In this document: positions 37,182 through 45,176 of the stretch, one piece after another
Numbering within the stretch: the first letter of the stretch is position 1
Layout of the letters: each line of letters opens with the position of its first letter
NCBI GenBank assembly: GCA_947446815.1
Contig: CANFGT010000009.1
Span: 1-64,000, forward strand
Length of the DNA: 64,000 nt
From: Acidimicrobiaceae bacterium
GTDB taxonomy: Bacteria; Actinomycetota; Acidimicrobiia; Acidimicrobiales; Ilumatobacteraceae
Direction: 5' to 3'
The notes under the pieces: generated by a model
Database searches by the model: none
What the model saw: the letters and a program-made list of their open reading frames with translations, nothing else
Told to the model about the DNA's origin: nothing
Position numbers and translations under genes: made by a program

Positions 37182-37299
37182 TCTCGGGCGGCGGGAGTCG
37201 CTTCGCTCTGTTGGTGGCCAGACGCAACAACCCAAAGATGACGGCAATCGGCACCGCTGCATACAGGACCTCATCCCATCCGCCTTGGTGCGCCAACAT
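37156..37299 (-). CDS. 47-residue single-span membrane protein
   Basis: A short ORF from ATG 37299 beginning MLAHQGGWDEVLYAAVPIAV, then one hydrophobic segment (AAVPIAVIFGLLRLA), a basic stretch (TNRAKRL) and an acidic Pro-rich tail. This is a credible small membrane protein with its C-terminus inside by the positive-inside rule. TAACCT lies 7 bases before the ATG, which supports expression. The 3' end overlaps the end of murA on the other strand by 26 bases. A longer in-frame start at 37362 exists but is less protein-like. The function is unknown. Confidence 0.55.
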   Translation of the reverse strand: MLAHQGGWDEVLYAAVPIAVIFGLLRLATNRAKRLPPPETTAPDESE

Positions 37300-37306
37300 G
37301 TTCCCG

Positions 37307-37312
37307 AGGTTA
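37307..37312 (-). promoter_or_regulatory. putative -10 of a leaderless promoter
   Basis: Minus-strand TAACCT lies 7 bases before ATG 37299. Confidence 0.35.
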
Positions 37313-37363
37313 GGCGAGCAGGGGCTTCGGGTGGGTATCGTCTTACGGGTATTGGAGGACAAT

Positions 37364-37597
37364 ATGACAATGCGTCAGCAAGTCGAAGAGACAATTGAAG
37401 TCATCAGGCCAGCGCTGCAGGCCGACGGTGGCGACATCATTCTTCGCGAGGTCGATGAATCAACCGGCATTGTGACAGTGACTCTTACTGGTGCGTGCAC
37501 GACCTGTCCTGCCTCAGATCAGACACTAAAAGCTGGCATTGAGCGCATTATGCGTGATCGCATCGACGGCGTGACCGAGGTTCTTCAGGTCGCCTAA
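37364..37597 (+). CDS. NifU C-terminal domain (Nfu-type) iron-sulfur scaffold
   Basis: A protein of 77 residues made only of the Nfu domain: VIRPALQADGGDIILREV and the cluster-binding pair in GACTTCPAS (C45 and C48). Two subunits would share a 4Fe-4S cluster for delivery to apo-proteins. ATG 37364 has GGAGG six bases upstream, which overrides the longer in-frame ORF starting at 37211. meaB begins at the next base after its stop. Confidence 0.9.
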   Translation: MTMRQQVEETIEVIRPALQADGGDIILREVDESTGIVTVTLTGACTTCPASDQTLKAGIERIMRDRIDGVTEVLQVA

Positions 37598-38560
37598 ATG
37601 AGCCGCCGTAATCTCAGCCCTGCAGAACTGTTTGACGCCGCGTGCGCGGGTGACCGCGCAGCGCTTGCTCGCGTTTTGTCGTTGCTGGAGCGTGGTGATG
37701 TTGTAGCGCGCGAAGTAGGCCGCATGGCATACACGCGCGGCGGTCATGGTTACACCGTCGGTATCACTGGTGCACCTGGAGCGGGCAAGAGCACCCTTAC
37801 AAGCGCTGTCATCAAGCATCTTCGCTCAATGCAGCTAGAGATTGCAGTTCTCGCGATTGACCCATCGTCACCATTTACTGGTGGCGCCATCTTGGGTGAC
37901 CGCGTACGAATGCAAGACCATGCAACAGACCCCGGTGTGTTCATCCGCTCAATGGCAACACGTGGCCACTTGGGTGGCTTGTCGTTGTCCACACCCGAAG
38001 CCATTCGCATGTTGGACGCCGTGGGTCGCGAGTGGATTCTCGTGGAGACTGTTGGCGTTGGTCAGGTGGAAGTAGAAATCGCTGGCAAGGCCGATACCAC
38101 TGTCGTTGTGTTGAATCCTGGTTGGGGCGACTCGGTACAGGCCAACAAAGCGGGGCTCATGGAAATCGCCGACATCTTCGTCATTAACAAAGCAGATCGT
38201 AAGGGCGTGGAAGAAACTCGCCGCGATATTGAGCAGATGTTGGAACTCAGCGACCTTGCGCATGACGCATGGCGTCCACCAATTATTGCCACTATTGGCA
38301 ACACTGGTGAGGGTGTCGTCACCTTGTGGGATGCAGTATTGGAACATCGCGCATCTATCGAAGCAACTGGTGAGCTGCAGAAGCGTCGTGACTTCCGTTT
38401 GCGTGAAGAATTACGCGAAATTGTTGCGCGCCGTCTCGAACTTCGTGCACGCGAAATTTGCACGGGTGAGCAGTGGGAAACATTGCAAGACGGAGTTCTT
38501 GCTCGATCTATCGACCCATGGTCAGCGGCCGATCAAATGTTGAAAGGTGTAGGGGCATAG
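37598..38560 (+). CDS. meaB: methylmalonyl-CoA mutase-associated GTPase MeaB
   Basis: A G3E-family GTPase of 320 residues that protects and reloads the B12-dependent methylmalonyl-CoA mutase. Walker A is GAPGAGKST (about 58-66); then come ILAIDPSSPFTGGAILGDRVRM in pieces recognisable as DPSSP and GDRVRM, VETVGVGQVEVE and the base-specificity loop NKAD. The mutase subunits themselves are not in the window. The adjoining crotonase gene starts two bases after its stop, in keeping with acyl-CoA metabolism. Confidence 0.93.
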   Translation: MSRRNLSPAELFDAACAGDRAALARVLSLLERGDVVAREVGRMAYTRGGHGYTVGITGAPGAGKSTLTSAVIKHLRSMQLEIAVLAIDPSSPFTGGAILGDRVRMQDHATDPGVFIRSMATRGHLGGLSLSTPEAIRMLDAVGREWILVETVGVGQVEVEIAGKADTTVVVLNPGWGDSVQANKAGLMEIADIFVINKADRKGVEETRRDIEQMLELSDLAHDAWRPPIIATIGNTGEGVVTLWDAVLEHRASIEATGELQKRRDFRLREELREIVARRLELRAREICTGEQWETLQDGVLARSIDPWSAADQMLKGVGA

Positions 38561-38562
38561 AA

Positions 38563-39342
38563 ATGTCGAATCAAGATCTTGTTTTTTTAGAACGCCTCGA
38601 GAATGGCACTGCGGTCGTCACATTGAATTCTCCCAAGGTGAATGCATTATCTACTCAGTTGCTTGCTCGTTTGTTGGAAGTAGCGCAAGAACTCACTGCA
38701 AGCCCAGCTGGTGCAGTTGTCGTTACCGGTGGTGACCGTCTGTTCGCTGCGGGCGCAGACATTTCGCAATTCGGTGGCGCCGAAGATGCAAAGGTCATCG
38801 GCGCGGCATTTCATGCAGCCCTCAACGCAGTTGCCGACATCCCTGCCATTGTGATTGCTGCCATCAGCGGTTATGCGTTAGGTGGAGGATGTGAACTCGC
38901 GCTTGCATGTGACTATCGCATTGCTTCCACCAAGGCTGTCTTTGGTCAGCCAGAGATTCTTCTTGGCATCATCCCTGGTGGTGGCGGTACTCAGCGTTTG
39001 CCCCGTGTTGTTGGTACCAGCCGTGCAAAAGAGATCATGGTGACTGGCCGTCAAGTGAAGTCCGATGAAGCATTGCGTATCGGTCTTGCAGATGAAGTGG
39101 TGGAGCCCGAAGCTCTCATGGCTCGTGCATTAGAACTCGCCGGCACTATTTCGTCAGGTGCAACAGCCGCTGCACGCATCATTAAGCGCGTGGTGAATGA
39201 AGGAATTGAAACTGACATTGCGACTGGACTTGCCGGAGAACTCGCTGCGTTTGAAGAAGTATTCCGCACGGAAGACAGCCAGATCGGTGTGAAGAGCTTT
39301 CTCGAGAATGGCCCAGGCAAGGCAGCCTTCACGGGCCGTTAA
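38563..39342 (+). CDS. enoyl-CoA hydratase/isomerase family protein
   Basis: A protein of 259 residues with the crotonase fold. Both oxyanion-hole segments are clear: FAAGADISQFGG and ISGYALGGGCELALACD. The catalytic Glu of hydratases is present in QPEILLGIIPGGGGTQRLPR. It probably hydrates short enoyl-CoA substrates in beta-oxidation. ATG 38563 follows the meaB stop by two bases; the ORF is open upstream from 38473 only because it overlaps meaB. Confidence 0.92.
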   Translation: MSNQDLVFLERLENGTAVVTLNSPKVNALSTQLLARLLEVAQELTASPAGAVVVTGGDRLFAAGADISQFGGAEDAKVIGAAFHAALNAVADIPAIVIAAISGYALGGGCELALACDYRIASTKAVFGQPEILLGIIPGGGGTQRLPRVVGTSRAKEIMVTGRQVKSDEALRIGLADEVVEPEALMARALELAGTISSGATAAARIIKRVVNEGIETDIATGLAGELAAFEEVFRTEDSQIGVKSFLENGPGKAAFTGR

Positions 39343-39346
39343 CACG

Positions 39347-40048
39347 ATGCATCATTTTCGTGCGCCTGATGCACGTCGATTCATTTCTGCTTCGTTGATG
39401 ATTGGCATTGCCTTTGTCATCTTTGGTTTCTCATTCGGGGTTCTTGCTGTTTCTGCTGGCGCCAGTTTGTTACAAGCATGCGCAATGTCGCTACTGATCT
39501 TCACGGGTGCATCACAAATGTCCGCTGTCAGTGTGATTGCAACAGGCGGTAGTGCAGCGAGCGCATTCGGCGGGGCAGTGTTGTTGTCTGGTCGTAATGC
39601 GGTGTACGGGTTAGCGATGGCACCGGTGTTGCGTGGTGGGTCATTGCCGTCACGTTTACTCGGTGCTCAATGGGTGATCGATGAAACAACAGCGGTGGTG
39701 TCGGCCGAAACAGATGCGGCAAAACGGCGCACAGCTTTTTGGATTTCAGGAGTCATCCTTTATGCAAGTTGGAATCTCGGTACATTTCTCGGTGCGTTGT
39801 TAGGTGCAAACATCAACCCCAGTGATTTCGGGTTAGATGCAGCGTTTCCTGTGATGTTCACTGCGATGGTGGTGCCGCATTTGCGCACGAAGGCGGGCAG
39901 ACGTGCTGCACTATTTGGCGCAATTGCTGCGGTTGCTTTGGTCCCGTTGATGCCTATTGGCTTACCTATCTTGGTATCGGCATTAGGCATGTTGTTTGGG
40001 CTTGCACCACAACAACCGTTGACCACTAACTCTGAAACAACGGAGTAA
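39347..40048 (+). CDS. azlC: AzlC family branched-chain amino acid exporter subunit
   Basis: A membrane protein of 233 residues. Hydrophobic spans include LMIGIAFVIFGFSFGVLAVSAG and IFTGASQMSAVSVIA, the second holding the family motif F-x-G-A-S-Q. AzlC works with the small AzlD protein as a two-part exporter of branched-chain amino acids or related compounds. Normally azlD overlaps or directly follows azlC; here the azlD-like gene is at 45177, 5.1 kb away, beyond tetR and a giant surface-protein gene. ATG 39347 begins four bases after the crotonase stop. Confidence 0.88.
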   Translation: MHHFRAPDARRFISASLMIGIAFVIFGFSFGVLAVSAGASLLQACAMSLLIFTGASQMSAVSVIATGGSAASAFGGAVLLSGRNAVYGLAMAPVLRGGSLPSRLLGAQWVIDETTAVVSAETDAAKRRTAFWISGVILYASWNLGTFLGALLGANINPSDFGLDAAFPVMFTAMVVPHLRTKAGRRAALFGAIAAVALVPLMPIGLPILVSALGMLFGLAPQQPLTTNSETTE

Positions 40049-40054
40049 GTCGAG

Positions 40055-40675
40055 CTACTTCCAGCCGAGTCGCTTCTCGGCATCTTCGGTGTGATTGAGT
40101 TCATCAATCGTCACAGCGAAAAGGTCGAGGCTTTCTTCTTGTGAAACGCCCATCTGTAATGCGAGTGACACTTGCGCCCAGAGCATCACGCTGACTTTGA
40201 TTGCCTGCGCGCGCGCCATACGAGGACTCATCCCTTGACGCTCCAAAGTGTCGACGGACGTTTGAATCATCTCGCGACCCTTAGGGCCGAAGCGTTCTGG
40301 TGAGACACCATTGGCGGTGAGATATTGGAGAAGAAATTGACGCTTCAGTGTGAAAGGGCGTCCGAGCATGAGAAGCGTGAGGTCACCTGGCGGAACAATG
40401 ACATTTTCCTGGACTCTGCGGTCCATCTCGTTGCGTACGGCAAGGAGTGCCCGGTTTGCCAGTTCATCGGTGACATCGCAAAGCAGGTCCAGGCGAGTAC
40501 CGAAATATCGAAACACATAGCCATGGTTCAACCCAACAGCGTCAGCGATGAATTGGACGGTCAGTTCTGCCACCGGCTTCGTGTCCAGCAACTGGATAGT
40601 TGTTTCGAGGAATCGAGCGATGGCGTCTTCTCGGCTTACCCGAGGGTTCATGGGCTGAGGGGGGGCTTTTGCCAT
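40055..40675 (-). CDS. TetR/AcrR family transcriptional regulator
   Basis: A protein of 206 residues. The N-terminal helix-turn-helix is LTVQFIADAVGLNHGYVFRYFGTRLDLL, the standard TetR pattern. The C-terminal ligand domain has no specific signature. ATG 40675 has TACGGT seven bases upstream; ATG 40651 is an alternative. It is transcribed away from the 1430-residue surface-protein gene, and the gap between them holds a regular array of inverted half-sites, so the two are likely a regulator-target pair. It also separates azlC from azlD. Confidence 0.9.
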   Translation of the reverse strand: MAKAPPQPMNPRVSREDAIARFLETTIQLLDTKPVAELTVQFIADAVGLNHGYVFRYFGTRLDLLCDVTDELANRALLAVRNEMDRRVQENVIVPPGDLTLLMLGRPFTLKRQFLLQYLTANGVSPERFGPKGREMIQTSVDTLERQGMSPRMARAQAIKVSVMLWAQVSLALQMGVSQEESLDLFAVTIDELNHTEDAEKRLGWK

Positions 40676-40682
40676 CGGTCAC

Positions 40683-40688
40683 ACCGTA
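40683..40688 (-). promoter_or_regulatory. putative -10 of a leaderless tetR promoter
   Basis: Minus-strand TACGGT lies 7 bases before ATG 40675. Confidence 0.35.
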
Positions 40689-40744
40689 GCAATAGATAGG
40701 TGCCATTTTGTTGAGATCGAAATTGGCTAAAAATTCTTGAGATT

Positions 40745-40794
40745 TTGTAGTCCTTCACTACAACTAATGTAGTATTCGGCTACATAAATGTAGT
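40745..40794 (+). promoter_or_regulatory. operator array of alternating inverted half-sites
   Basis: The half-site TGTAG(T) or its complement occurs five times at about 11-base intervals in alternating orientation: near 40746 (+), 40757 (-), 40768 (+), 40779 (-) and 40789 (+). This gives TTGTAGT-CCTTC-ACTACAA (40745-40763), ATGTAG-N7-CTACAT (40767-40785) and the 14-bp palindrome CTACAT-AA-ATGTAG (40780-40793). The first two inverted repeats are 19 bp long, a size common for TetR operators. It lies between tetR and the surface-protein gene. Confidence 0.6.
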
Positions 40795-40826
40795 TATGTA
40801 CTGCATATTTGTGAAAAGGACCTGCC

Positions 40827-43800
40827 ATGTTGCAACTTCATTTCAATAAATTCCGATTCTCGATGCTTCGAGCAGGACTTGCCGGCTTAGTGCTTGCGGC
40901 AACCTGCGTTGTATCAGTCGGTTCTCAAAGTCTCGTCGTCAAAGCCGACGCGGGTGAGGCGCCTTACGGCACTCCTACACAGGCCCTGCAGTCAGCGATC
41001 TCGCTCGGCGGTAGCCACACGTGTGTCATCAAGGACGGCAACGTGTTGTGCTGGGGTGAAAACCTCAATGGCCAGCTCGGTAACGGTACATCCGGGAACT
41101 ACAGCGCAACGCCCGTATACGTGAAGGACTCGCAAGCCAACTCAGGAAGTCGCCTCTCAGGCGTCATCTCCATCGTTGCTGCGGAATCTCACACCTGCGC
41201 ACTGTTGAACACGGGCAAAGTGAAGTGCTGGGGCTATCAGGGGTACGGAGCGACGGGTATTTGGCAGCAATACGGCAACTCTGGATGGCCAACATACGTG
41301 AAGTCTGCATTTACTGACGCCGCAACGTACGCCTCTTCTCCTGACCTGACAAACGTCGTGTCAATTACTGCCGGTATTTACGGCACCTGTTCACTTCTTG
41401 CAGACGGCAAAGTGAAGTGTTGGGGTCAAAGTGGAGGCAAAGAGGGAGACGGTGTTGGTTACGTGACTGAATGCACCAGCTCTGACATCACCGTGGGGTG
41501 CGGCTCAACAAACGGCGTGCCCATCTCTGGTATCAAGCAGATCAATATGAGTGGTCAGTTCGCGTGCGGTATCAAGAATGATGCGGAAGAATCGATGTAC
41601 TGCTGGGGCGCCAACCGCGACGGCACTTTTGCGAACGGCAACCAAAACGTCGCAACGTTGTATCCACAGAAGGCCGGCTCGACCGTCTTCCACGCGAAGG
41701 CTCTGGGCACTGGTTCCCAAAGTGGCTGTGGGTTGTTCCAAAACGGATCCAATGTTTTGGCTACCACCGGCGGCGTCGTCAAGTGTTGGGGAAATAACAG
41801 TGCGGGAAGCTTGGGAAATGGCGGGGCGGCTGGAGTGCCGCAAGCCGGATATAGCGCGACAGATGTGGTGGGTATTACAAATGCCATCACTATCGCAGGC
41901 GGTTTGTCGAGTTATTGCTCGCTCTTGATAGACGAATCCGTGAAGTGTTGGGGCCCGAATAACAACAACATGTTCGCAAACACAACGACCGGCAACGTGA
42001 CGACGACGCCAGTACCGATGTTGTCTGGCGGCGTAGGGTCTGCCACTTTGACTGGTGTGAGCGCAGTGTCTCTTGGTACTAACCATGTGTGCCTCATCAT
42101 GAAACTCGATGGTTCGGTGAAGTGCATCGGAGCCAACACCAGGGGGCAATTGGGAGACGGCACCGTGACGACGCGAGGAGTCGTGACAGGTGTGACCGGT
42201 GGTGAAGCCGGAGCCGGTGGCCTCACCGGCGCAGGTGCAGACAACTCTCCGCCTGTGTATTCAACATCGGCTGTCAGCACAGACGGCACGAAGATTGTGA
42301 TGACGTACCTAGAGCCAATTTCGACTTCTGGATTGCCTCCTACTTCTGCGTTCACCGTCAAGGTGAACGATGTTCTTCAGACCATTTCTTCAATCAACGT
42401 TGTTGATTCCACAGTTGAAGTGATCCTTGCCCAGCGCATTGGACCAGGCGTGACTGTCAAGCTGTCGTATACCGACCCTTCGAACATTGACGATGCGAAC
42501 GCAATTCAGGACGTGTCATTCAACGACGGCGGAACGCTTTCAGAACGAGTGATTACAAACAGTTCGACAGCAGACGTCATCGCCCCAACACTTGTGTCGG
42601 GCGCGGTGAATGCAGCAGGAAGCAAACTAGTGCTGACGTATAACGAAGCTCTCGGTGGAACTGTTCCTGCTTTAGGTTCATTCACAGTTTTGGTTGCTGG
42701 TTCAGCTCGAACCCCCTCGATCGCGACATTTGTGGGATCCACGATTGAACTCGCGATCTCGCCAGTTATTCAGCAAGGCGAATCAGTCACGGTGGCTTAC
42801 ACCGCAGCAACATCCAACTGGGTGACGACGAACGCGGCAATTCAAGACATCTCTGGTAACGATGCGGCTTCATTCGCTGCAAACGCCATCACGGTGACAA
42901 ACAGTTCAACGATTGATGCAACTCCACCAACTTTGGTGTCCAGAGTTATCAACTCGGATGGAACAAAGATCATTCTCACGTACAACGAAGCTTTGGGTAC
43001 AACCGTTCCTGCCGGAACTGCATTCGCAGTATTGGTGGCAGGATCTGCTCGTACAGTTTCTTCGGTTGCACGAGGAACCAATACATCAACGATTGAGTTG
43101 ACCTTGGCTTCTGCAGTAACGACTGGTCAAGTAGTCACGATGTCGTACACGGCACCAACTGTGAACGCAGCGACATCAAACGCTGCTATCCAAGACACAT
43201 CTGGTAACGATGCTGCATCAATCACTGCTGGCGCCTCAGTTGACAATCTTGACGTCACGGCACCAACCTTGGTCTCCGGTGCCGTGAACAGCACCGGAAC
43301 AAAACTGGTTCTCACGTACAACGAGTCTTTGAACTCGACGACGGCAGCTACATCTGCGTTTGCGGTAACTGTTGGTGGATCTTCACGGAGCGTTTCAAGC
43401 GTTGCTGTTGTGGGTTCCACTGTGGAATTGACTCTGTCGTCCACTGTCGGCACTGGCCAAGCAGTAACTGTTGCGTACACAGCACCTACGTCGAACACGG
43501 CGGCTACTAATGCTGCTGTTCAGGACACAACAGGAAATGACGCAGCCTCTTTCTTGGCTGGTTCATTAACTGTCACGAACAGCTCAACCGCCGATATAAC
43601 GGCTCCTACGTTGGTGTCACGTGTAGTGAACGCATCTGGTACGAAGGTGATTCTCACCTACAGCGAGGCATTGAATGCCACAACGGCTGCATCATCAGCT
43701 TTTGCAGTAACTGTCGGTGGCGCATCACGTGGTGTTTCGAGTGTCGCTGTAGTCGGTTCCACTGTGGAATTGACATTGGCATCAGTTGTTGATGCTGGCC

Positions 43801-45119
43801 AGACAGTGACAGTTGCGTATACAGCGCCTACGTCGGATGCTGCGACTTCAAATGCCGCGATTCAAGACGTCACTGGCAACGACGCAGTTTCGTTTACTGC
43901 AGCAAGCCAGAGCGTGACTAATAGTTCGACCATGGATACAACAGGTCCGGTTTTGGTGTCGCGCACTGTGAACTCGCTTGGTACCAAGGTGATCTTGACC
44001 TATAGCGAAACCCTGGGTACAACAACTGCTGCTTCGTCTGCATTCGCCGTCACTGTTGCCGGGGCTACTCGCACTGTGTCAAGTGTTGCGGTGTCAGGCG
44101 CGACGGTGGAATTGACATTGGCCTCCGCAGTGGAGTCCGGACAAACAGTAACTGTCGCGTACACGGCGCCTACATCGAGCAATGCAACGTCCAACGCGGC
44201 AATCCAGGACACCACTGGCAATGACGCGGCTTCGTTTACCGCAGCAAGCCAAGATGTCACAAACGGTTCCACCGTGGACACCGTTTCGCCGACATTTGTG
44301 TCCGGAACTGTGAGCACGGGCGGAACAACCCTTACTTTGACGATGTCTGAGACTGTGTCATTAACTACTGCAGCAACAACTGCATTCACTGTCACAGTGG
44401 ATGGTGTTGTCGTGACCGTCACGGGAGTAACTGTTTCGGGTAACACTGTTGTGTTGACGCTCTCGCCGTCCATCAAGGCGGGCCAGACAGTGACAATCGC
44501 ATATAGCGATCCAACATCGGGTAACGATTCCAATGCAGTGCAAGACTCCACTGGTAATGACGTTGCAGGTTTTGGTCCTTTGTCGGTAACAAATAGCTCA
44601 ACTCAGACCTCAACGCCTGTCGCTCCGACAGATGTTGTCGACGGTGATGCAAATGACAATGTGACAATCGCAGACAAGACCATTTCTGGAAAGTCAGGAA
44701 CTGCGAAGTTTGGCGATGGTTCAACTTTTGCTGTGGCGAAGAATGGAAACCTGATTCCAAAGCTGTTCACCGCTTACATCGGTTACGTGACTGGTTCGGT
44801 CAAGGTCTCCTATCTCTCGGGCAAGAAGACTGTTTCGACAACGTGTTCTTATGGAAAGTACGGATCAACAAAGCCCAAGAACGTGAAGAAGGGCGCCAGC
44901 GGTTTCTATCCGAAAGTGTTTGTCGCACCGAAGAAATCCTGTGTTCTTTCAAAGGATGCATTGAAAGCTTTGAATACAGGATTGGTAACAATCTCGGCCA
45001 AGTTGAAGTTTGCTCGTTTGTGGCCGACGACAGGTCTGCCTAAGAACCCAGAGTCGGGTGCGAAGGTGAACCCAGTGAATCGTTCCTACAAAGTCACGAT
45101 CGGAACTGCCCCCAAGTAA
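40827..45119 (+). CDS. giant secreted RCC1-repeat/SwmB-repeat surface protein
   Basis: A protein of 1430 residues. ATG 40827 has AAAGGA six bases upstream. A signal peptide (about 1-42: basic LHFNKFRFSMLR, hydrophobic AGLAGLVLAATCVVSV, likely cleavage after VKADA) directs export. Residues 58-457 hold about seven RCC1-type blades, most with a Cys pair (SHTCVIKDGNVLCWG and similar). Residues 472-1260 hold seven tandem domains of about 114 residues opening with APTLVSGAVN or close variants and containing LTYNEALG, VELTLAS and VTVAYTAPTS, as in SwmB-type repeats of cyanobacterial and other surface glycoproteins. A Lys-rich C-terminal region with two Cys follows. There is no LPxTG motif or C-terminal membrane span. 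It probably sits at or beyond the cell surface; the partner is unknown. Confidence 0.85.
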   Translation: MLQLHFNKFRFSMLRAGLAGLVLAATCVVSVGSQSLVVKADAGEAPYGTPTQALQSAISLGGSHTCVIKDGNVLCWGENLNGQLGNGTSGNYSATPVYVKDSQANSGSRLSGVISIVAAESHTCALLNTGKVKCWGYQGYGATGIWQQYGNSGWPTYVKSAFTDAATYASSPDLTNVVSITAGIYGTCSLLADGKVKCWGQSGGKEGDGVGYVTECTSSDITVGCGSTNGVPISGIKQINMSGQFACGIKNDAEESMYCWGANRDGTFANGNQNVATLYPQKAGSTVFHAKALGTGSQSGCGLFQNGSNVLATTGGVVKCWGNNSAGSLGNGGAAGVPQAGYSATDVVGITNAITIAGGLSSYCSLLIDESVKCWGPNNNNMFANTTTGNVTTTPVPMLSGGVGSATLTGVSAVSLGTNHVCLIMKLDGSVKCIGANTRGQLGDGTVTTRGVVTGVTGGEAGAGGLTGAGADNSPPVYSTSAVSTDGTKIVMTYLEPISTSGLPPTSAFTVKVNDVLQTISSINVVDSTVEVILAQRIGPGVTVKLSYTDPSNIDDANAIQDVSFNDGGTLSERVITNSSTADVIAPTLVSGAVNAAGSKLVLTYNEALGGTVPALGSFTVLVAGSARTPSIATFVGSTIELAISPVIQQGESVTVAYTAATSNWVTTNAAIQDISGNDAASFAANAITVTNSSTIDATPPTLVSRVINSDGTKIILTYNEALGTTVPAGTAFAVLVAGSARTVSSVARGTNTSTIELTLASAVTTGQVVTMSYTAPTVNAATSNAAIQDTSGNDAASITAGASVDNLDVTAPTLVSGAVNSTGTKLVLTYNESLNSTTAATSAFAVTVGGSSRSVSSVAVVGSTVELTLSSTVGTGQAVTVAYTAPTSNTAATNAAVQDTTGNDAASFLAGSLTVTNSSTADITAPTLVSRVVNASGTKVILTYSEALNATTAASSAFAVTVGGASRGVSSVAVVGSTVELTLASVVDAGQTVTVAYTAPTSDAATSNAAIQDVTGNDAVSFTAASQSVTNSSTMDTTGPVLVSRTVNSLGTKVILTYSETLGTTTAASSAFAVTVAGATRTVSSVAVSGATVELTLASAVESGQTVTVAYTAPTSSNATSNAAIQDTTGNDAASFTAASQDVTNGSTVDTVSPTFVSGTVSTGGTTLTLTMSETVSLTTAATTAFTVTVDGVVVTVTGVTVSGNTVVLTLSPSIKAGQTVTIAYSDPTSGNDSNAVQDSTGNDVAGFGPLSVTNSSTQTSTPVAPTDVVDGDANDNVTIADKTISGKSGTAKFGDGSTFAVAKNGNLIPKLFTAYIGYVTGSVKVSYLSGKKTVSTTCSYGKYGSTKPKNVKKGASGFYPKVFVAPKKSCVLSKDALKALNTGLVTISAKLKFARLWPTTGLPKNPESGAKVNPVNRSYKVTIGTAPK
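40998..42200 (+). repeat. seven RCC1-type beta-propeller blades
   Basis: Each unit has the pattern H/G-x-C then 6-20 residues then G-x-V-x-C-W-G, for example SHTCALLNTGKVKCWG, YGTCSLLADGKVKCWG and FACGIKNDAEESMYCWG. The paired Cys could form one disulfide per blade, in line with an extracytoplasmic location. Spacing is irregular (about 45-70 residues). Seven blades would close one propeller. Confidence 0.7.
42240..44600 (+). repeat. seven tandem SwmB-like repeats, period about 342 bp
   Basis: Equivalent positions start at 42240, 42573, 42915, 43251, 43593, 43935 and 44277, spaced 333-342 bases. The middle units are close at DNA level: the string GGTTCCACTGTGGAATTGAC occurs at about 43413 and again 342 bases later. 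This indicates rather recent duplication or gene conversion and makes unit-number variation between strains likely. Confidence 0.85.
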
Positions 45120-45129
45120 CGAATGATGC

Positions 45130-45165
45130 GTAGTCACCGTCTGCATGTCTGTGGACGGTGACTAC
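45130..45165 (+). terminator. 12-bp hairpin after the surface-protein gene
   Basis: GTAGTCACCGTC and GACGGTGACTAC form a perfect 12-bp stem with a 12-base loop, 11 bases after the stop codon. It is followed by CATTCATTGTTG, a poor U-tract, so termination efficiency is uncertain. It separates the surface-protein gene from azlD. Confidence 0.5.
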
Positions 45166-45168
45166 CAT
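45163..45168 (+). promoter_or_regulatory. putative -10 of a leaderless azlD promoter
   Basis: TACCAT lies 8 bases before GTG 45177. It overlaps the right arm of the preceding hairpin, so it is less certain than the others. Confidence 0.25.
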
Positions 45169-45176
45169 TCATTGTT

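Noticed and set aside
42240-44600. Regular repeats suggesting a CRISPR or satellite array
   Set aside because: The 342-bp units are in frame and encode beta-sandwich domains of one protein; no short repeats with unique spacers exist.
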